A stretch of DNA of 64,000 nt. It comes from Candidatus Omnitrophota bacterium. GTDB taxonomy: Bacteria; CAIJMQ01. Position numbers and translations under genes: made by a program. Location of the stretch: NCBI GenBank assembly GCA_018812925.1, contig JAHJCU010000005.1, positions 124,001-188,000 on the forward strand, read 5' to 3'. This document shows, piece after piece, positions 16,950-25,291 of this stretch (position 1 is the stretch's first letter; each line of letters begins with the position of its first letter). The notes under the pieces are model-generated. The model ran no database searches. It was given only the letters and a program-made list of their open reading frames with translations, and had not been told where the DNA came from.

Positions 16950-17105
16950 TCTATTTACCCCCCCCCGCAACAAAGAGAAGTCATCAACATGAAGATTTTT
17001 CAAGATATGACATTTGAAGATATTGCTAAAGCGTTAAATATCTCTTGTAATACCGTTTCAAGCCGCTATCGCCATGGCATAAATTAAAGAACAAATTAAG
17101 AGGAC
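16950..17105 (+). pseudogene. Remnant of an ECF sigma factor region 4
   Basis: Translated piecewise this reads QREVINMKIFQDMTFEDIAK and ALNISCNTVSSRYRHGI, nearly the same as residues 125-170 of the intact sigma factor at 14530-15078. It then loses frame by a 4-nt deletion near 17080. It has no start, no region 2, and begins beside a run of nine C (16958-16966). It is a dead fragment of a duplicated sigma module; the matching other end is at 18952-19251, on the far side of the amylase gene. Confidence 0.82.
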
Positions 17106-17129
17106 TTGAAGTTGTTGAACATAACCGAT

Positions 17130-18800
17130 TTACTTTTTTATTACATCTAAGACTAAACTCTCATACCTCCCTAAGGAAATTATTTCATACTCATGCATAT
17201 TTTCTTCGGTGACATCTTCCATTTTTTTATTGGCACTTAATAAATTTACTGCCTCATATTTTCCACTTTTAATTCCTGCATCGTAGAGATTCAATTTAAT
17301 ATCTTTTGCCTCTTTATCATCAAAATTGTGGATAAATAATAAACCTCTATCATCATTAGTATAAATATATGCGTAGATTTTATCGTTATTAGCGCCTACC
17401 GACCTTATTTCGCCATTATCTATCAATTCCCCGTATTTATTTCTTATTCTAATGAATTTCTTGTAATGGTTAAGCAGCGAGTCTTCTTTAAGTTCCTGAG
17501 AACTGACATTGATACTTATGAAATTATCCTGTAATTTTTCCCACGGCTTACCTTTAGTAAAGCCGCCGTTTTCAGTATCATCCCATTGCATAGGTATTCG
17601 TATTCTCCTATGCTGCCCCCTGCCTGTCATGCCTATTTCTTCACCGTAATAGATAAAAGGAGGAGTGCCTTTCACTGATAATAATAAGCTTGCTGCAAGT
17701 TTTAACTTTTGTTCATCCCCATTTAATTCTGAAGCGATTCTATTCTGGTCATGGTTGGTAAGAAAAGGCGAATAAAAATTTATGGGCGCATTATAGCAAT
17801 TCATTTTATTTAAAACATTCTCGATTTCTCTATAATCATTGGATTTTATAGAATTTATTATTGCAGCAGCCAAATCAAAATTGAAAGCATGGTTTAACTC
17901 GTTGCCTTCCCCATAATATTCCGAGACAATTTTATTGTCAGCCCAAACTTCGCCTATTAATATACAGTCTTTATTTATACTCTTTGCATAGCTTGCAAGT
18001 TCCGTTAAAACTTTGTGGGTCTGTTTTAAATCCGCCTGACCCGATACTCCCCCGCTCTCTTCTATTAAATACCTGACTGCGTCTAATCTAAATCCATCTA
18101 TTCCTTTATTAAGCCAATACCTTATAATTCGTTTCATCTCTTCTATTACTTCTCTATTTTTATAATTCAAATCTGGCATATCGACGGAAAAAGCCGAATA
18201 ATAATAAGAGCCTTTTTTGTAATGCCACACATCTTTTGACTCGCCGCCTCCCCAGGGCTTCCACCACCCTTGCGGCATAGTGTCTTTCCATACGTACCAG
18301 TCTGCCTTCGCTAGCACATCCGAAGGCAACCCTTTCGTCTTTTTTTTACTTTTTCTTGCCCTGCAAGAATCCGCAAACCAGCGATGTCTTGAGGAGGTGT
18401 GATTTAAGACTAAATCTATTATTACGCTTATCCCTCTTTTGTGAGCTTCAGCTACAAATTTATTGAAATCCTCTTCGGTTCCATAATCACTTTCTATTTT
18501 GTAGTAATCAACAACATCGTATCCGTGGTAGCTTGGCGATTCCAGTGTCGGCATAAGCCATATCCCTTTAATTTCTAAGTCTGTAAGTGTTTGGGGATTT
18601 CCGTCATTTAGATAATCCAATTTTTCAATTAAACCATTAAAATCGCCTATACCATCGCTGTCAGAGTCGTAAAAAGAGCGGACAAAAATTTCATAGAATA
18701 CCCCTTGATTGGCTGCCTCTGCAATTATTGATGCAGCGACTAAGAAAAATATTGCAAGTGCACAACTTATAATTCTAAATCTATTTCTTCTTTTAAGCAT
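17130..18800 (-). CDS. Secreted GH13 alpha-amylase family enzyme
   Basis: A 556-residue glycoside hydrolase family 13 enzyme acting on alpha-1,4-glucans or short maltodextrins. Residues 1-30 form a signal peptide (KRRNRFRI basic head, hydrophobic core, cleavage after AEA), so it is exported. The (beta/alpha)8 barrel motifs are present: VIIDLVLNHTS near 133, the nucleophile Asp in GIDGFRLDAVRYL near 238, the acid/base Glu in ILIGEVWADN near 280, and the transition-state Asp in FLTNHDQNRIASE near 345. A beta-sandwich C domain covers the last ~90 residues. A strong AAAGGAGG precedes the ATG. It sits reversed between the two remnants of a duplicated sigma module. The GH31 gene at 22-25 kb could act on the same kind of glucan. 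Confidence 0.93.
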   Translation of the reverse strand: MLKRRNRFRIISCALAIFFLVAASIIAEAANQGVFYEIFVRSFYDSDSDGIGDFNGLIEKLDYLNDGNPQTLTDLEIKGIWLMPTLESPSYHGYDVVDYYKIESDYGTEEDFNKFVAEAHKRGISVIIDLVLNHTSSRHRWFADSCRARKSKKKTKGLPSDVLAKADWYVWKDTMPQGWWKPWGGGESKDVWHYKKGSYYYSAFSVDMPDLNYKNREVIEEMKRIIRYWLNKGIDGFRLDAVRYLIEESGGVSGQADLKQTHKVLTELASYAKSINKDCILIGEVWADNKIVSEYYGEGNELNHAFNFDLAAAIINSIKSNDYREIENVLNKMNCYNAPINFYSPFLTNHDQNRIASELNGDEQKLKLAASLLLSVKGTPPFIYYGEEIGMTGRGQHRRIRIPMQWDDTENGGFTKGKPWEKLQDNFISINVSSQELKEDSLLNHYKKFIRIRNKYGELIDNGEIRSVGANNDKIYAYIYTNDDRGLLFIHNFDDKEAKDIKLNLYDAGIKSGKYEAVNLLSANKKMEDVTEENMHEYEIISLGRYESLVLDVIKK

Positions 18801-18951
18801 AGTCCTCCTTTAACACCGATATTCTATGTTCTTATTCAAGTCCGTGAGGTGGTTAGGGAAATACAACCCAAGGCTCCCCTTCAATAAAATTTCACCTTTT
18901 TATTCGCAGGTGCAAAAATTATATCCACCAATATAATTCAATTGAGATGAT
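18801..18951. other. Intergenic spacer upstream of the amylase gene
   Basis: This holds the amylase ribosome site at its left edge and an inverted repeat AATTATA/TATAATT (18917-18938). No consensus promoter could be assigned with confidence. Confidence 0.4.
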
Positions 18952-19251
18952 ATGTTATCATACTACCGCAATACTGCACTTCCAATAGATGTTGGACTTG
19001 CTTTGAAAATCTATAAGGCAAAAAATGGAAATTATCCGGAAATATTAGGTAAATTAGCACCTAAATTTTTAAAGGAAATTCCTATTGACCCATTCAACAG
19101 TGAAAGTCTTAAATATTCCAGTTATATTGGCGGTTTCAAGCTTTACAGTTTTGGACCCAACATGCAGAATGACTTCGGAACTCCGAGAGCAAAGAGGGGA
19201 AATGTTCCAGCTTCTACGGATTATGATATTGGATGGGAATCAAACTCTTGA
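18952..19251 (+). pseudogene. Remnant: C-terminal tail of the 472-residue sigma-module protein
   Basis: This 99-codon open frame matches the last ~90 residues of the protein at 15502-16920 (VGLALKIYKAKNGNYPEILG, IPIDPFNSESLKYSSYIGGF and YDIGWESNS versus VGLALKLHKAKNGIYPEKLE, IPTDPFSGKGLIYSRYIGGF and YDIVWESGS). The signal/transmembrane part and ~380 residues are missing, and no ribosome site precedes the ATG. The first ~10 residues are unrelated. It is best read as the far end of a duplicated sigma-module copy; translation cannot be excluded because the frame is intact. Confidence 0.75.
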
Positions 19252-19334
19252 TACTAGTAAAAAATATTAAAAATAAATCTTTAACGAGAATCCCCGCCTG
19301 CTAAATCTTGGCGGGCAGGCAGAATCTAGTATCA
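19249..19334. terminator. Large palindrome between convergent genes, bidirectional terminator candidate
   Basis: TGATACTAG (19249-19257) and its exact inverse CTAGTATCA (19326-19334) enclose a GC-rich hairpin, CCCGCC (19293-19298)/GGCGGG (19310-19315), with an alternative GCCTGC/GCAGGC pairing. The outer arms contain the TGA stop codons of the genes on both sides. A T-run (from 19338) follows on the plus strand. The central part belongs to the same GC-rich palindrome family as 10308-10378. Confidence 0.6.
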
Positions 19335-19676
19335 GGTGTTTTTTACTTTCTTTACATTCAACGGACAGGAGAACGTATGTTCTGACTGAGAATCGCTTTT
19401 TTCTTCTGTTTTTCCAACTTCAGTTATTTCCTCATCCATACTATCCGCAATGTATCCTATAACACTCAAAACAGGGACAGTATCACCCTCTTTTTTTAAT
19501 ATTTCCCTTAAGAATCCGTCATACAAAGATTCAACTTCTAAAACTGCTTTGTCGGTCATAATTTCAACCAGGACTTCGCCTTTTGTTACTTTGTCGCCTT
19601 CTTTTTTGCGCCATTTATCGATAGCTGCTTCTTTAATTGTTTCTCCCAATTTCGGTATTATAATTTCTTTAATCAT
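19332..19676 (-). CDS. Stand-alone lipoyl/biotinyl domain (possible truncated E2)
   Basis: Residues 1-75 are a classic lipoyl domain of 2-oxoacid dehydrogenase E2 subunits: PKLGETIKEAAIDKW, then EIMTDKAVLEVES with the lipoyl-accepting lysine in TDKA, and GDTVPVLSVIGYI. A flexible acidic linker follows (EEITEVGKTEEKSDSQSEHT). The protein then ends at residue 114, where an E2 would continue with a subunit-binding domain and a ~230-residue catalytic domain. The stop lies inside an arm of the palindrome at 19249-19334, so the gene may have been cut by that element. A free-standing lipoyl carrier is the alternative. A strong AAGGAGGT ribosome site lies upstream. No E1, E3 or other 2-oxoacid dehydrogenase gene is nearby. 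Confidence 0.8.
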   Translation of the reverse strand: MIKEIIIPKLGETIKEAAIDKWRKKEGDKVTKGEVLVEIMTDKAVLEVESLYDGFLREILKKEGDTVPVLSVIGYIADSMDEEITEVGKTEEKSDSQSEHTFSCPLNVKKVKNT

Positions 19677-19742
19677 TAATGACCTCCTTAATTTAATAAT
19701 TGTAATTTACCTATTTAAATTTCAAAATGCAATATCTTCATT

Positions 19743-19770
19743 TTGACAAAAGTTCTTAGTATTGTAAAAT
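19743..19770 (+). promoter_or_regulatory. Promoter of the HPS-RraA gene, near-leaderless
   Basis: TTGACA (19743-19748), 16-nt spacer, TAAAAT (19765-19770). The predicted +1 near 19777 is only about three bases from the ATG at 19780, and there is no Shine-Dalgarno. Confidence 0.65.
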
Positions 19771-19779
19771 CACACTACA

Positions 19780-21075
19780 ATGAAACCTATAATACAAGTT
19801 GCGCTTGATTTTATTGAATTAAAAAGAGCCGTAAAACTTGCTCATGAAGCGGTTGGAGGCGGAGCTGATTGGCTTGAGGCGGGAACTCTTCTTATAAAAA
19901 GTGAAGGGATGGATGCGGTTAGAACTCTAAGAAAAGAATTTCCGAATTACACCATAATCGCAGATATGAAAATCGCGGATACGGGTAGAGCCGAAGTCGA
20001 AGTTGCGGCTAAATCAGGGGCGGATATCGTTTGTGTGCTCGGTGGAATTTCTGACAGTACCATAAAAGAGTGCATTGAAGCAGGCAGGAATTATGGCGCT
20101 AAAATCATGGTTGACCTTCTTGAAGTAGAAGATTTGGTAAAAAGAGCAAAACAAGTTGAAAGTTGGGGCGCAGATTATTTGTGTATACACACTCCCATTG
20201 ATGCGCAAATGAGGGGAAAAGACCCTTTTAAAGATTTGGGAAAAATCAGCAAGGCAGTAAATATACCTATTGCGGTTGCTGGCGGAATAAACAGCGAAAC
20301 TGCTTCTAAGGCAGTCCAAGCAGGTGCTTCTATAATAATTGTCGGAGGAGCAATAACAAAATCTGAAAATGCAAAAGAAGCGACACGGATTATTAAAAAA
20401 AGTATAAAAGATAAAAAACCTGTAAAAACATCTCTATATAAAAGAATTAGCGGGGAGGACATAAAAGATATTTTTTTTAAAGTATCTACTTCCAATATAT
20501 CCGATGCGCTTCATAGGGGCGGTTATTGCAGAGATATAAGACCTATACTGGAAAATATTAAATTGGTAGGGAAAGTTTTTACGGTAAGAACGTACCCGGG
20601 TGATTGGGCAAAACCGGTGGAAGCAATAGATAAAGCGGAAAAGGGAGATGTTATAGTAATTGATTGTGGTGGGGTTGGTCCTGCGGTATGGGGAGAACTT
20701 GCATCATGGAGCGCTAAGCAAAAAGGCATTGCAGGCGTGGTGATAGACGGGGCAATAAGAGATGTCCCGGAAATAAAAAAGTTTAAATTTTCGGCATTTG
20801 CAAAAATAATTACTCCACAGGCAGGCGAACCGAAAGGATTCGGAGAAATAGGAGTTGGCGTTGAAGTAGGCACAGTAAAAGTTTTTCCGGGGGACTGGAT
20901 AATAGGAGATGATGACGGAGTAGTAGTAGTTCCTCAATTAAAAGCCACCGAAATAGCTAATCGCGCAATGGATGTGTTGGAAAAGGAAAACAGAGTCCGC
21001 AAAGAAATCAAAGAAGGCAGCACGCTTTCTCAAGTAACAGAGCTTTTGCGTTGGGAAAAAAACAGGCGAACGTAA
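19780..21075 (+). CDS. Fusion of hexulose-6-phosphate synthase and RraA-like protein
   Basis: A 431-residue two-domain protein. Residues 1-210 are a KGPDC/HPS-type TIM barrel: QVALDFIELKRAVKLAHEA, ADMKIADTG with the metal/phosphate residues near 69, DLLEVEDLVKRAK near 112, and VAGGINSETA near 167. They would condense formaldehyde with ribulose-5-phosphate, or run the reverse to make ribulose-5-phosphate from fructose-6-phosphate. Residues ~222-430 are an RraA-like domain (VSTSNISDALHRGG, GGVGPAVWGELASWSA, GVVIDGAIRDVPEI, DDDGVVVVP). Such fusions are known from archaea and some bacteria; the real activity of the RraA-like half is often aldolase/decarboxylase rather than RNase E control. The ATG at 19780 appears near-leaderless. 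Confidence 0.88.
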   Translation: MKPIIQVALDFIELKRAVKLAHEAVGGGADWLEAGTLLIKSEGMDAVRTLRKEFPNYTIIADMKIADTGRAEVEVAAKSGADIVCVLGGISDSTIKECIEAGRNYGAKIMVDLLEVEDLVKRAKQVESWGADYLCIHTPIDAQMRGKDPFKDLGKISKAVNIPIAVAGGINSETASKAVQAGASIIIVGGAITKSENAKEATRIIKKSIKDKKPVKTSLYKRISGEDIKDIFFKVSTSNISDALHRGGYCRDIRPILENIKLVGKVFTVRTYPGDWAKPVEAIDKAEKGDVIVIDCGGVGPAVWGELASWSAKQKGIAGVVIDGAIRDVPEIKKFKFSAFAKIITPQAGEPKGFGEIGVGVEVGTVKVFPGDWIIGDDDGVVVVPQLKATEIANRAMDVLEKENRVRKEIKEGSTLSQVTELLRWEKNRRT

Positions 21076-21080
21076 TCTTG

Positions 21081-21108
21081 TTGACTTGTCTAATGAAAGA
21101 GGTATAAT
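21081..21108 (+). promoter_or_regulatory. Promoter of the LysM protein gene
   Basis: TTGACT (21081-21086), 16-nt spacer, TATAAT (21103-21108). It gives a leader of about 130 nt that contains the GC-rich palindrome at 21160-21190. Confidence 0.65.
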
Positions 21109-21159
21109 GCAAAAAGGCGTTTGCGTATATGTAATTTGCGATATTTTTATTTAGACTAT

Positions 21160-21190
21160 CCGCCTTGCTGAGAGGCGAACAAAGCGGGAG
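21160..21190. repeat. GC-rich palindromic element in the LysM leader
   Basis: CCGCCTTGCTGAGAGGCG, then CAAAGCGGG ending at 21188. Arms CGCC/GGCG make an inner hairpin and CCGC/GCGG an outer one. The word order matches 10737-10769. Confidence 0.5.
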
Positions 21191-21243
21191 AACTTAAAAT
21201 TAAAAGACTTTTGAATTTTTCAATATAAAAAGGAGGAAAGATT

Positions 21244-21843
21244 ATGAAAAGCGGAATTTTAAAAATATTATTGGTTGCTTTTGTTTCTGTTTTTATATGT
21301 GTAACGGTTTTTGCGGCAACACAGACTGAAGAACAAGAAAATCTCATACTGAAAATAAGGGCGAGGTTGCAGGAATTCGGCTGGAGAGCCAGGTATTATC
21401 AATCCGATGATACAGATATATGGGGAAATCGGGGTATTGGAGTTGGGGGTTATATAGTGGGAACGCCTCCGGGAACCGAAATTCCGCAAATGGCTGTTGC
21501 GCCGCAAATGCTTACCGAAACAGAACTTCAAATGCTGAAAAACGAAATTTCACAGTCCCTGAAAACAGTTCAGCTCCAAAAAGAACAGACAGAAGAACTT
21601 GAATATTATCTTTCCCAGATAGAAACACAATTGGCGGCATATAAAGAAAATTTCGAGATACGCGGCGGGACAACTTATATCGTGCAGAAAAATGATTCGC
21701 TTTGGAAAATTGCAAGAAAAGAATATAACGATGCTAACAAATGGCCTCTTATTTATAGAGCTAACCAAGACAAACTCGAAAATCCTAATCTTATATATGC
21801 GGGGCAGGAATTGCATATCCCACAGTTAAAAATAAGAAAATAG
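21244..21843 (+). CDS. Secreted LysM-domain protein
   Basis: A 199-residue exported protein. Residues 1-25 form a signal peptide with hydrophobic core ILLVAFVSVFICVTVFAA. A glycine-rich segment follows near 60-72 and a predicted coiled coil over about residues 95-140 (LQMLKNEISQSLKTVQLQKE and on). A C-terminal LysM domain spans about residues 147-197 (YIVQKNDSLWKIARKEYND, then IYAGQELHIP), which binds peptidoglycan glycan strands. There is no catalytic domain, so it is more likely structural or a partner of a hydrolase. AAGGAGG lies 8 nt before the ATG. It has its own promoter. Confidence 0.88.
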   Translation: MKSGILKILLVAFVSVFICVTVFAATQTEEQENLILKIRARLQEFGWRARYYQSDDTDIWGNRGIGVGGYIVGTPPGTEIPQMAVAPQMLTETELQMLKNEISQSLKTVQLQKEQTEELEYYLSQIETQLAAYKENFEIRGGTTYIVQKNDSLWKIARKEYNDANKWPLIYRANQDKLENPNLIYAGQELHIPQLKIRK

Positions 21844-22096
21844 AGTTTATCCCAGGATTCCAAATATTAAAGAAGAGCATCTGATATTGGTTTAATGGAT
21901 AAAGTCAATAATTTGGATTTTGGTTAATTTGGCAACAAATTTCTAGAAAGATTTTGATATTATCGTGGAATTGAAAGGCCTGGTTGTGTTAACGGGCGTT
22001 TAATCCGTCAGTGTTGTTGGTCTAATAGTGGAAATGTCAGCTTATATAATAAAGTTGGGAAAATACAAGGAGGCTTTCAATGCAAGACCGACAGGT
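21844..22096. other. Spacer between the LysM and GH31 genes
   Basis: It contains an extended -10-like TGATATTAT (21955-21963) that could serve GH31, without a convincing -35. An in-frame GTG at 22028 and ATG at 22034 could extend the GH31 frame. A strong AAGGAGG (22067-22073) points at an ATG (22080) in another frame. No other feature is seen. Confidence 0.4.
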
Positions 22097-25000
22097 ATGT
22101 CAAAGTACACCCTATTTCACATTGGTGTGGTGCTCTTCGCAACATTCTTGAGATTGGGGTCTCTCGTCTCATGTGCCCAAGAGTCCCTCCATTACGAAAG
22201 GCAGGGGGAAACTAAAATCGTCGTGGGCGAAGCACGCTTCACGGTAATCGCTCCAGAATGCATCCGAATGGAATATTCCAAGACCGCCAAATTTATTGAT
22301 GCCAGGTCCACATTTGCCATCAACCGCAAGGCGGCGTTTAAGGATTTTAAAATACTCCAGCAAGGCAATAAGACTATAATTGATACTGGCAAGCTCGAAC
22401 TCATCTACTCTCCTGATGGCAATCCCTTTAATCCTCAGAATCTGAAAGCCTACATTAAGAAGGGGAAAGAGACCATAGAGTGGGTCCCGGGGAAACAAAA
22501 CCAACAGAATCTTGGCGGCACCATTCGCACCCTGGACGGAGTGAGAGGCCCGGTTGACCTTGGCGATGGACTGCTTGCCAGGGACGGCTGGTATTTGCTG
22601 GATGATTCCCAGAGCTGTCTCTTCACCGATGACTGGATAGAAGCCCGTCCGCAAGACAGTGGAACCGACTGGTATTTGTTTGGTTACGGCGATGATTATA
22701 AGGCTGCACTTAAGGTCTTCACCAGGATTGCGGGAGAGGTGCCGATGCCGCGTAAATATGTGTTGGGCGCATGGTATTCCCGCTATTGGCCCTATAGTTC
22801 TGAGGATTACCGCCAGATTGTAGAAGAATACCGCCAGCAGGATTTCCCGCTGGATGTGATGGTCCTGGATATGGACTGGCACCGGGCTGGATGGACCGGA
22901 TGGTCAGTGAACCGTGAATTGCTACCCGATTTTGAGGATTTGCTGAAGTGGTTCCACGAACATAAACTCTTTGTAACCTTAAATGTCCATCCCGCTGATG
23001 GTGTTGGTCCGCACGAAGACACTTATGAGGAATTTATGGAAGCCCTGGGTAAGGACCCTTCCACGAATGAATGGCTACCCTTTGATGCGGGCGATAAAAA
23101 GTATCTGGAGTCGCTTTTTGAACACACGCACGTGCCGCTGGAGAAAAAGGGTGTGGATTTCTGGTGGCTTGATTGGCAGCAGTATCCATTTACCCGAAGT
23201 ATTCCGAGTTTAAGCAATCTGGCATGGTTAAATCACTTCTACTATCAGCATACGGGCAAGAATAATCAACGGGGACAGTCTTTTAGCCGTTGGGCAGGCT
23301 GGGGCGACCATCGGTACCCAATTCATTTTTCTGGCGATGCGGATACTAGCTGGTCAATGTTGGCATTTGAAGTGCCGTTTACCTCCACCGCCGGGAATGT
23401 CGGTTGTTTCTTCTGGTCTCATGACATCGGAGGGCATTGGGGCTCTCGCAATGAGGAATCTTATACGCGCTGGGTACAGTTTGGCTCTACCACTGCTGCT
23501 TTGCGTTCGCATTCAACCCGTTCCCCAGAATTAGACCGCAGACCATGGAAATATAGTGAACAGGCAGAAGATTCTATGCGCATTGCCTTTCATCTGCGTT
23601 CACTCTTATTTCCCTATATCTATTCCAGTGTCTGGCAATCTCACAGAGAATCATTACCTCTTAACCGACCGATGTATCTTGAGTATCCTGAGGAGGAAAA
23701 AGCTTATTGTAATCCTCATCAGTATTTCTTTGGCGATACATTTTTGGTTGCGCCAATCGTATCACTTGGAGCAGGACCAAATAAAGTTGCCACGCAAACG
23801 GTCTGGTTCCCTGAAGGCATGTGGTACAACTGGTTTACAGGCGAGAGATATTCGGGTAATAAGGAAGTAATCGTTGCCGCGGACATTAATGAGTTCCCGT
23901 TCTACGCAAAGGGAGGGATGCCTATTCCCAATCAGTCCTATACTTCCCGTATGACGACTGAGCCATTGAAGGAACTGGTTATCCGTTGTTATCCCGGAGA
24001 GGATGGTAAAACCGGGAATTATTCGCTTTATGAGGATGATGGCTTCACGAAGGATTACCTAAAGGACAATTATGCCCTTACCACCCTAAGCTATATGCGT
24101 AAAGGGAATATCGTCACCGTTAAAGTGAGTCCGGTAAAGGGCAGCTATAATGGACAGGTAAAATCTCGGTCTTACATTATTGAACTACCTTGCACTCGCA
24201 AGGCTGAAACTGTCAAAATCAACGGCAAGTCAACTCGTATTATATATGACGAAAAGACCTATACTAATCGGATTAAAGTTCCCATTCGGTCCGTCAGCCA
24301 GCCAGTCACGGTAAAAGTTAAGGTTGAGGAGGCAAATTTCGATGACTTTCGACATAGAGCCGCTTCACGTCGTTTGCAGGGCTTACTGGGAAAGACAACT
24401 AATCAATCTTCACAGGATATCATAGTTCAGTATGCGCAACAAAATAATCCCAACGATGCTGTTCTTGAGACTTTGCTGGCCATAGCTGGGATTGGCGTGA
24501 AAAAGAGCAAGACGGAATATCTTTATAAAGGGCCGGAGAGGACTTGTCTTTACAATGGCTCTGACTTGATTGATGGCAATACCTTCGGTGTTACAATCAC
24601 TGATTATATCGGCGAGGGGAAAAAGGTAATATTTTCTCAGGATTATAAGGTAAGAAAGCCTTCTTCATTTTGTATTCCGGAGATTCCTTTTTTTCCCAAG
24701 CCACCATGGGTAGGGGCGCACAACAGTCAAATAATGCAGATAGACTTCAAAATAAAAGGCTATCCTATATCACTCTACAAAACTACTGCTGGGAAAGGTG
24801 GTCATTTAAGCAAATGGAACATTGTCGGACCTTTTGAGTTTGACAAAAATAAAAAACTTTCCGAACAGAAATACGGGCCGGAAGAAGGTCAAATCGATCT
24901 ATCAGTTAGTTATAAGGGAGCTGACTACAGGGACATTCAGTGGCAAAAAGCTGAAATCAATGAGGACAACATTGTCAATTTGATAAAGTACTTCAAATTT

Positions 25001-25291
25001 GACGATAAAATTGTCTACGCTGTCACTTACTTGCATTCCGAAAGAGAACAGGAAGTGGTTCTTAAAATAAACTCTGATGATGGAGTTGAGGTCTGGCTCA
25101 ATGGCGAAAAGATTCATTCAATGGATGTAGGTCGGTCAATAGCTCATGAACCTGATGTGGTGAAACCAACCCTGAAGAGCGGAAACAATATTCTATTGCT
25201 CAAGGTGTCACAGCACGGGTATGAATGGGGGTTTAAGGTGGAAATCGAAAGTTTTTATCCGACCAAAGAGGCATATAGTGAGTTCCATTAG
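22097..25291 (+). CDS. Secreted GH31 alpha-glucosidase/xylosidase family lipoprotein
   Basis: From the ATG at 22097 the product is 1064 residues; an in-frame GTG at 22028 would give 1087. The start MSKYTLFHIGVVLF begins a signal peptide ending LGSLVSC, a lipobox (L-V-S|C), so it is probably a lipoprotein. An N-terminal mutarotase-like domain is followed by the GH31 barrel, with nucleophile Asp in VDFWWLDWQQ and acid/base Asp in FSGDADTSWS, then NVGCFFWSHDIGGHWG and FLVAPIV. A C-terminal ~150-residue module begins WNIVGPFEFDKNKK and has a PA14/carbohydrate-binding look (INSDDGVEVWLNGEKI). Codons are richer in GC and use CGC/CGT arginine far more than neighbours, suggesting acquisition by transfer. 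Substrate linkage is not decidable. Confidence 0.9.
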   Translation: MSKYTLFHIGVVLFATFLRLGSLVSCAQESLHYERQGETKIVVGEARFTVIAPECIRMEYSKTAKFIDARSTFAINRKAAFKDFKILQQGNKTIIDTGKLELIYSPDGNPFNPQNLKAYIKKGKETIEWVPGKQNQQNLGGTIRTLDGVRGPVDLGDGLLARDGWYLLDDSQSCLFTDDWIEARPQDSGTDWYLFGYGDDYKAALKVFTRIAGEVPMPRKYVLGAWYSRYWPYSSEDYRQIVEEYRQQDFPLDVMVLDMDWHRAGWTGWSVNRELLPDFEDLLKWFHEHKLFVTLNVHPADGVGPHEDTYEEFMEALGKDPSTNEWLPFDAGDKKYLESLFEHTHVPLEKKGVDFWWLDWQQYPFTRSIPSLSNLAWLNHFYYQHTGKNNQRGQSFSRWAGWGDHRYPIHFSGDADTSWSMLAFEVPFTSTAGNVGCFFWSHDIGGHWGSRNEESYTRWVQFGSTTAALRSHSTRSPELDRRPWKYSEQAEDSMRIAFHLRSLLFPYIYSSVWQSHRESLPLNRPMYLEYPEEEKAYCNPHQYFFGDTFLVAPIVSLGAGPNKVATQTVWFPEGMWYNWFTGERYSGNKEVIVAADINEFPFYAKGGMPIPNQSYTSRMTTEPLKELVIRCYPGEDGKTGNYSLYEDDGFTKDYLKDNYALTTLSYMRKGNIVTVKVSPVKGSYNGQVKSRSYIIELPCTRKAETVKINGKSTRIIYDEKTYTNRIKVPIRSVSQPVTVKVKVEEANFDDFRHRAASRRLQGLLGKTTNQSSQDIIVQYAQQNNPNDAVLETLLAIAGIGVKKSKTEYLYKGPERTCLYNGSDLIDGNTFGVTITDYIGEGKKVIFSQDYKVRKPSSFCIPEIPFFPKPPWVGAHNSQIMQIDFKIKGYPISLYKTTAGKGGHLSKWNIVGPFEFDKNKKLSEQKYGPEEGQIDLSVSYKGADYRDIQWQKAEINEDNIVNLIKYFKFDDKIVYAVTYLHSEREQEVVLKINSDDGVEVWLNGEKIHSMDVGRSIAHEPDVVKPTLKSGNNILLLKVSQHGYEWGFKVEIESFYPTKEAYSEFH

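Noticed and set aside
22169-22882. A 237-codon minus-strand frame inside the GH31 gene
   Set aside because: It is antisense to the conserved GH31 domain, long only because the gene is GC-richer; no recognisable protein features.
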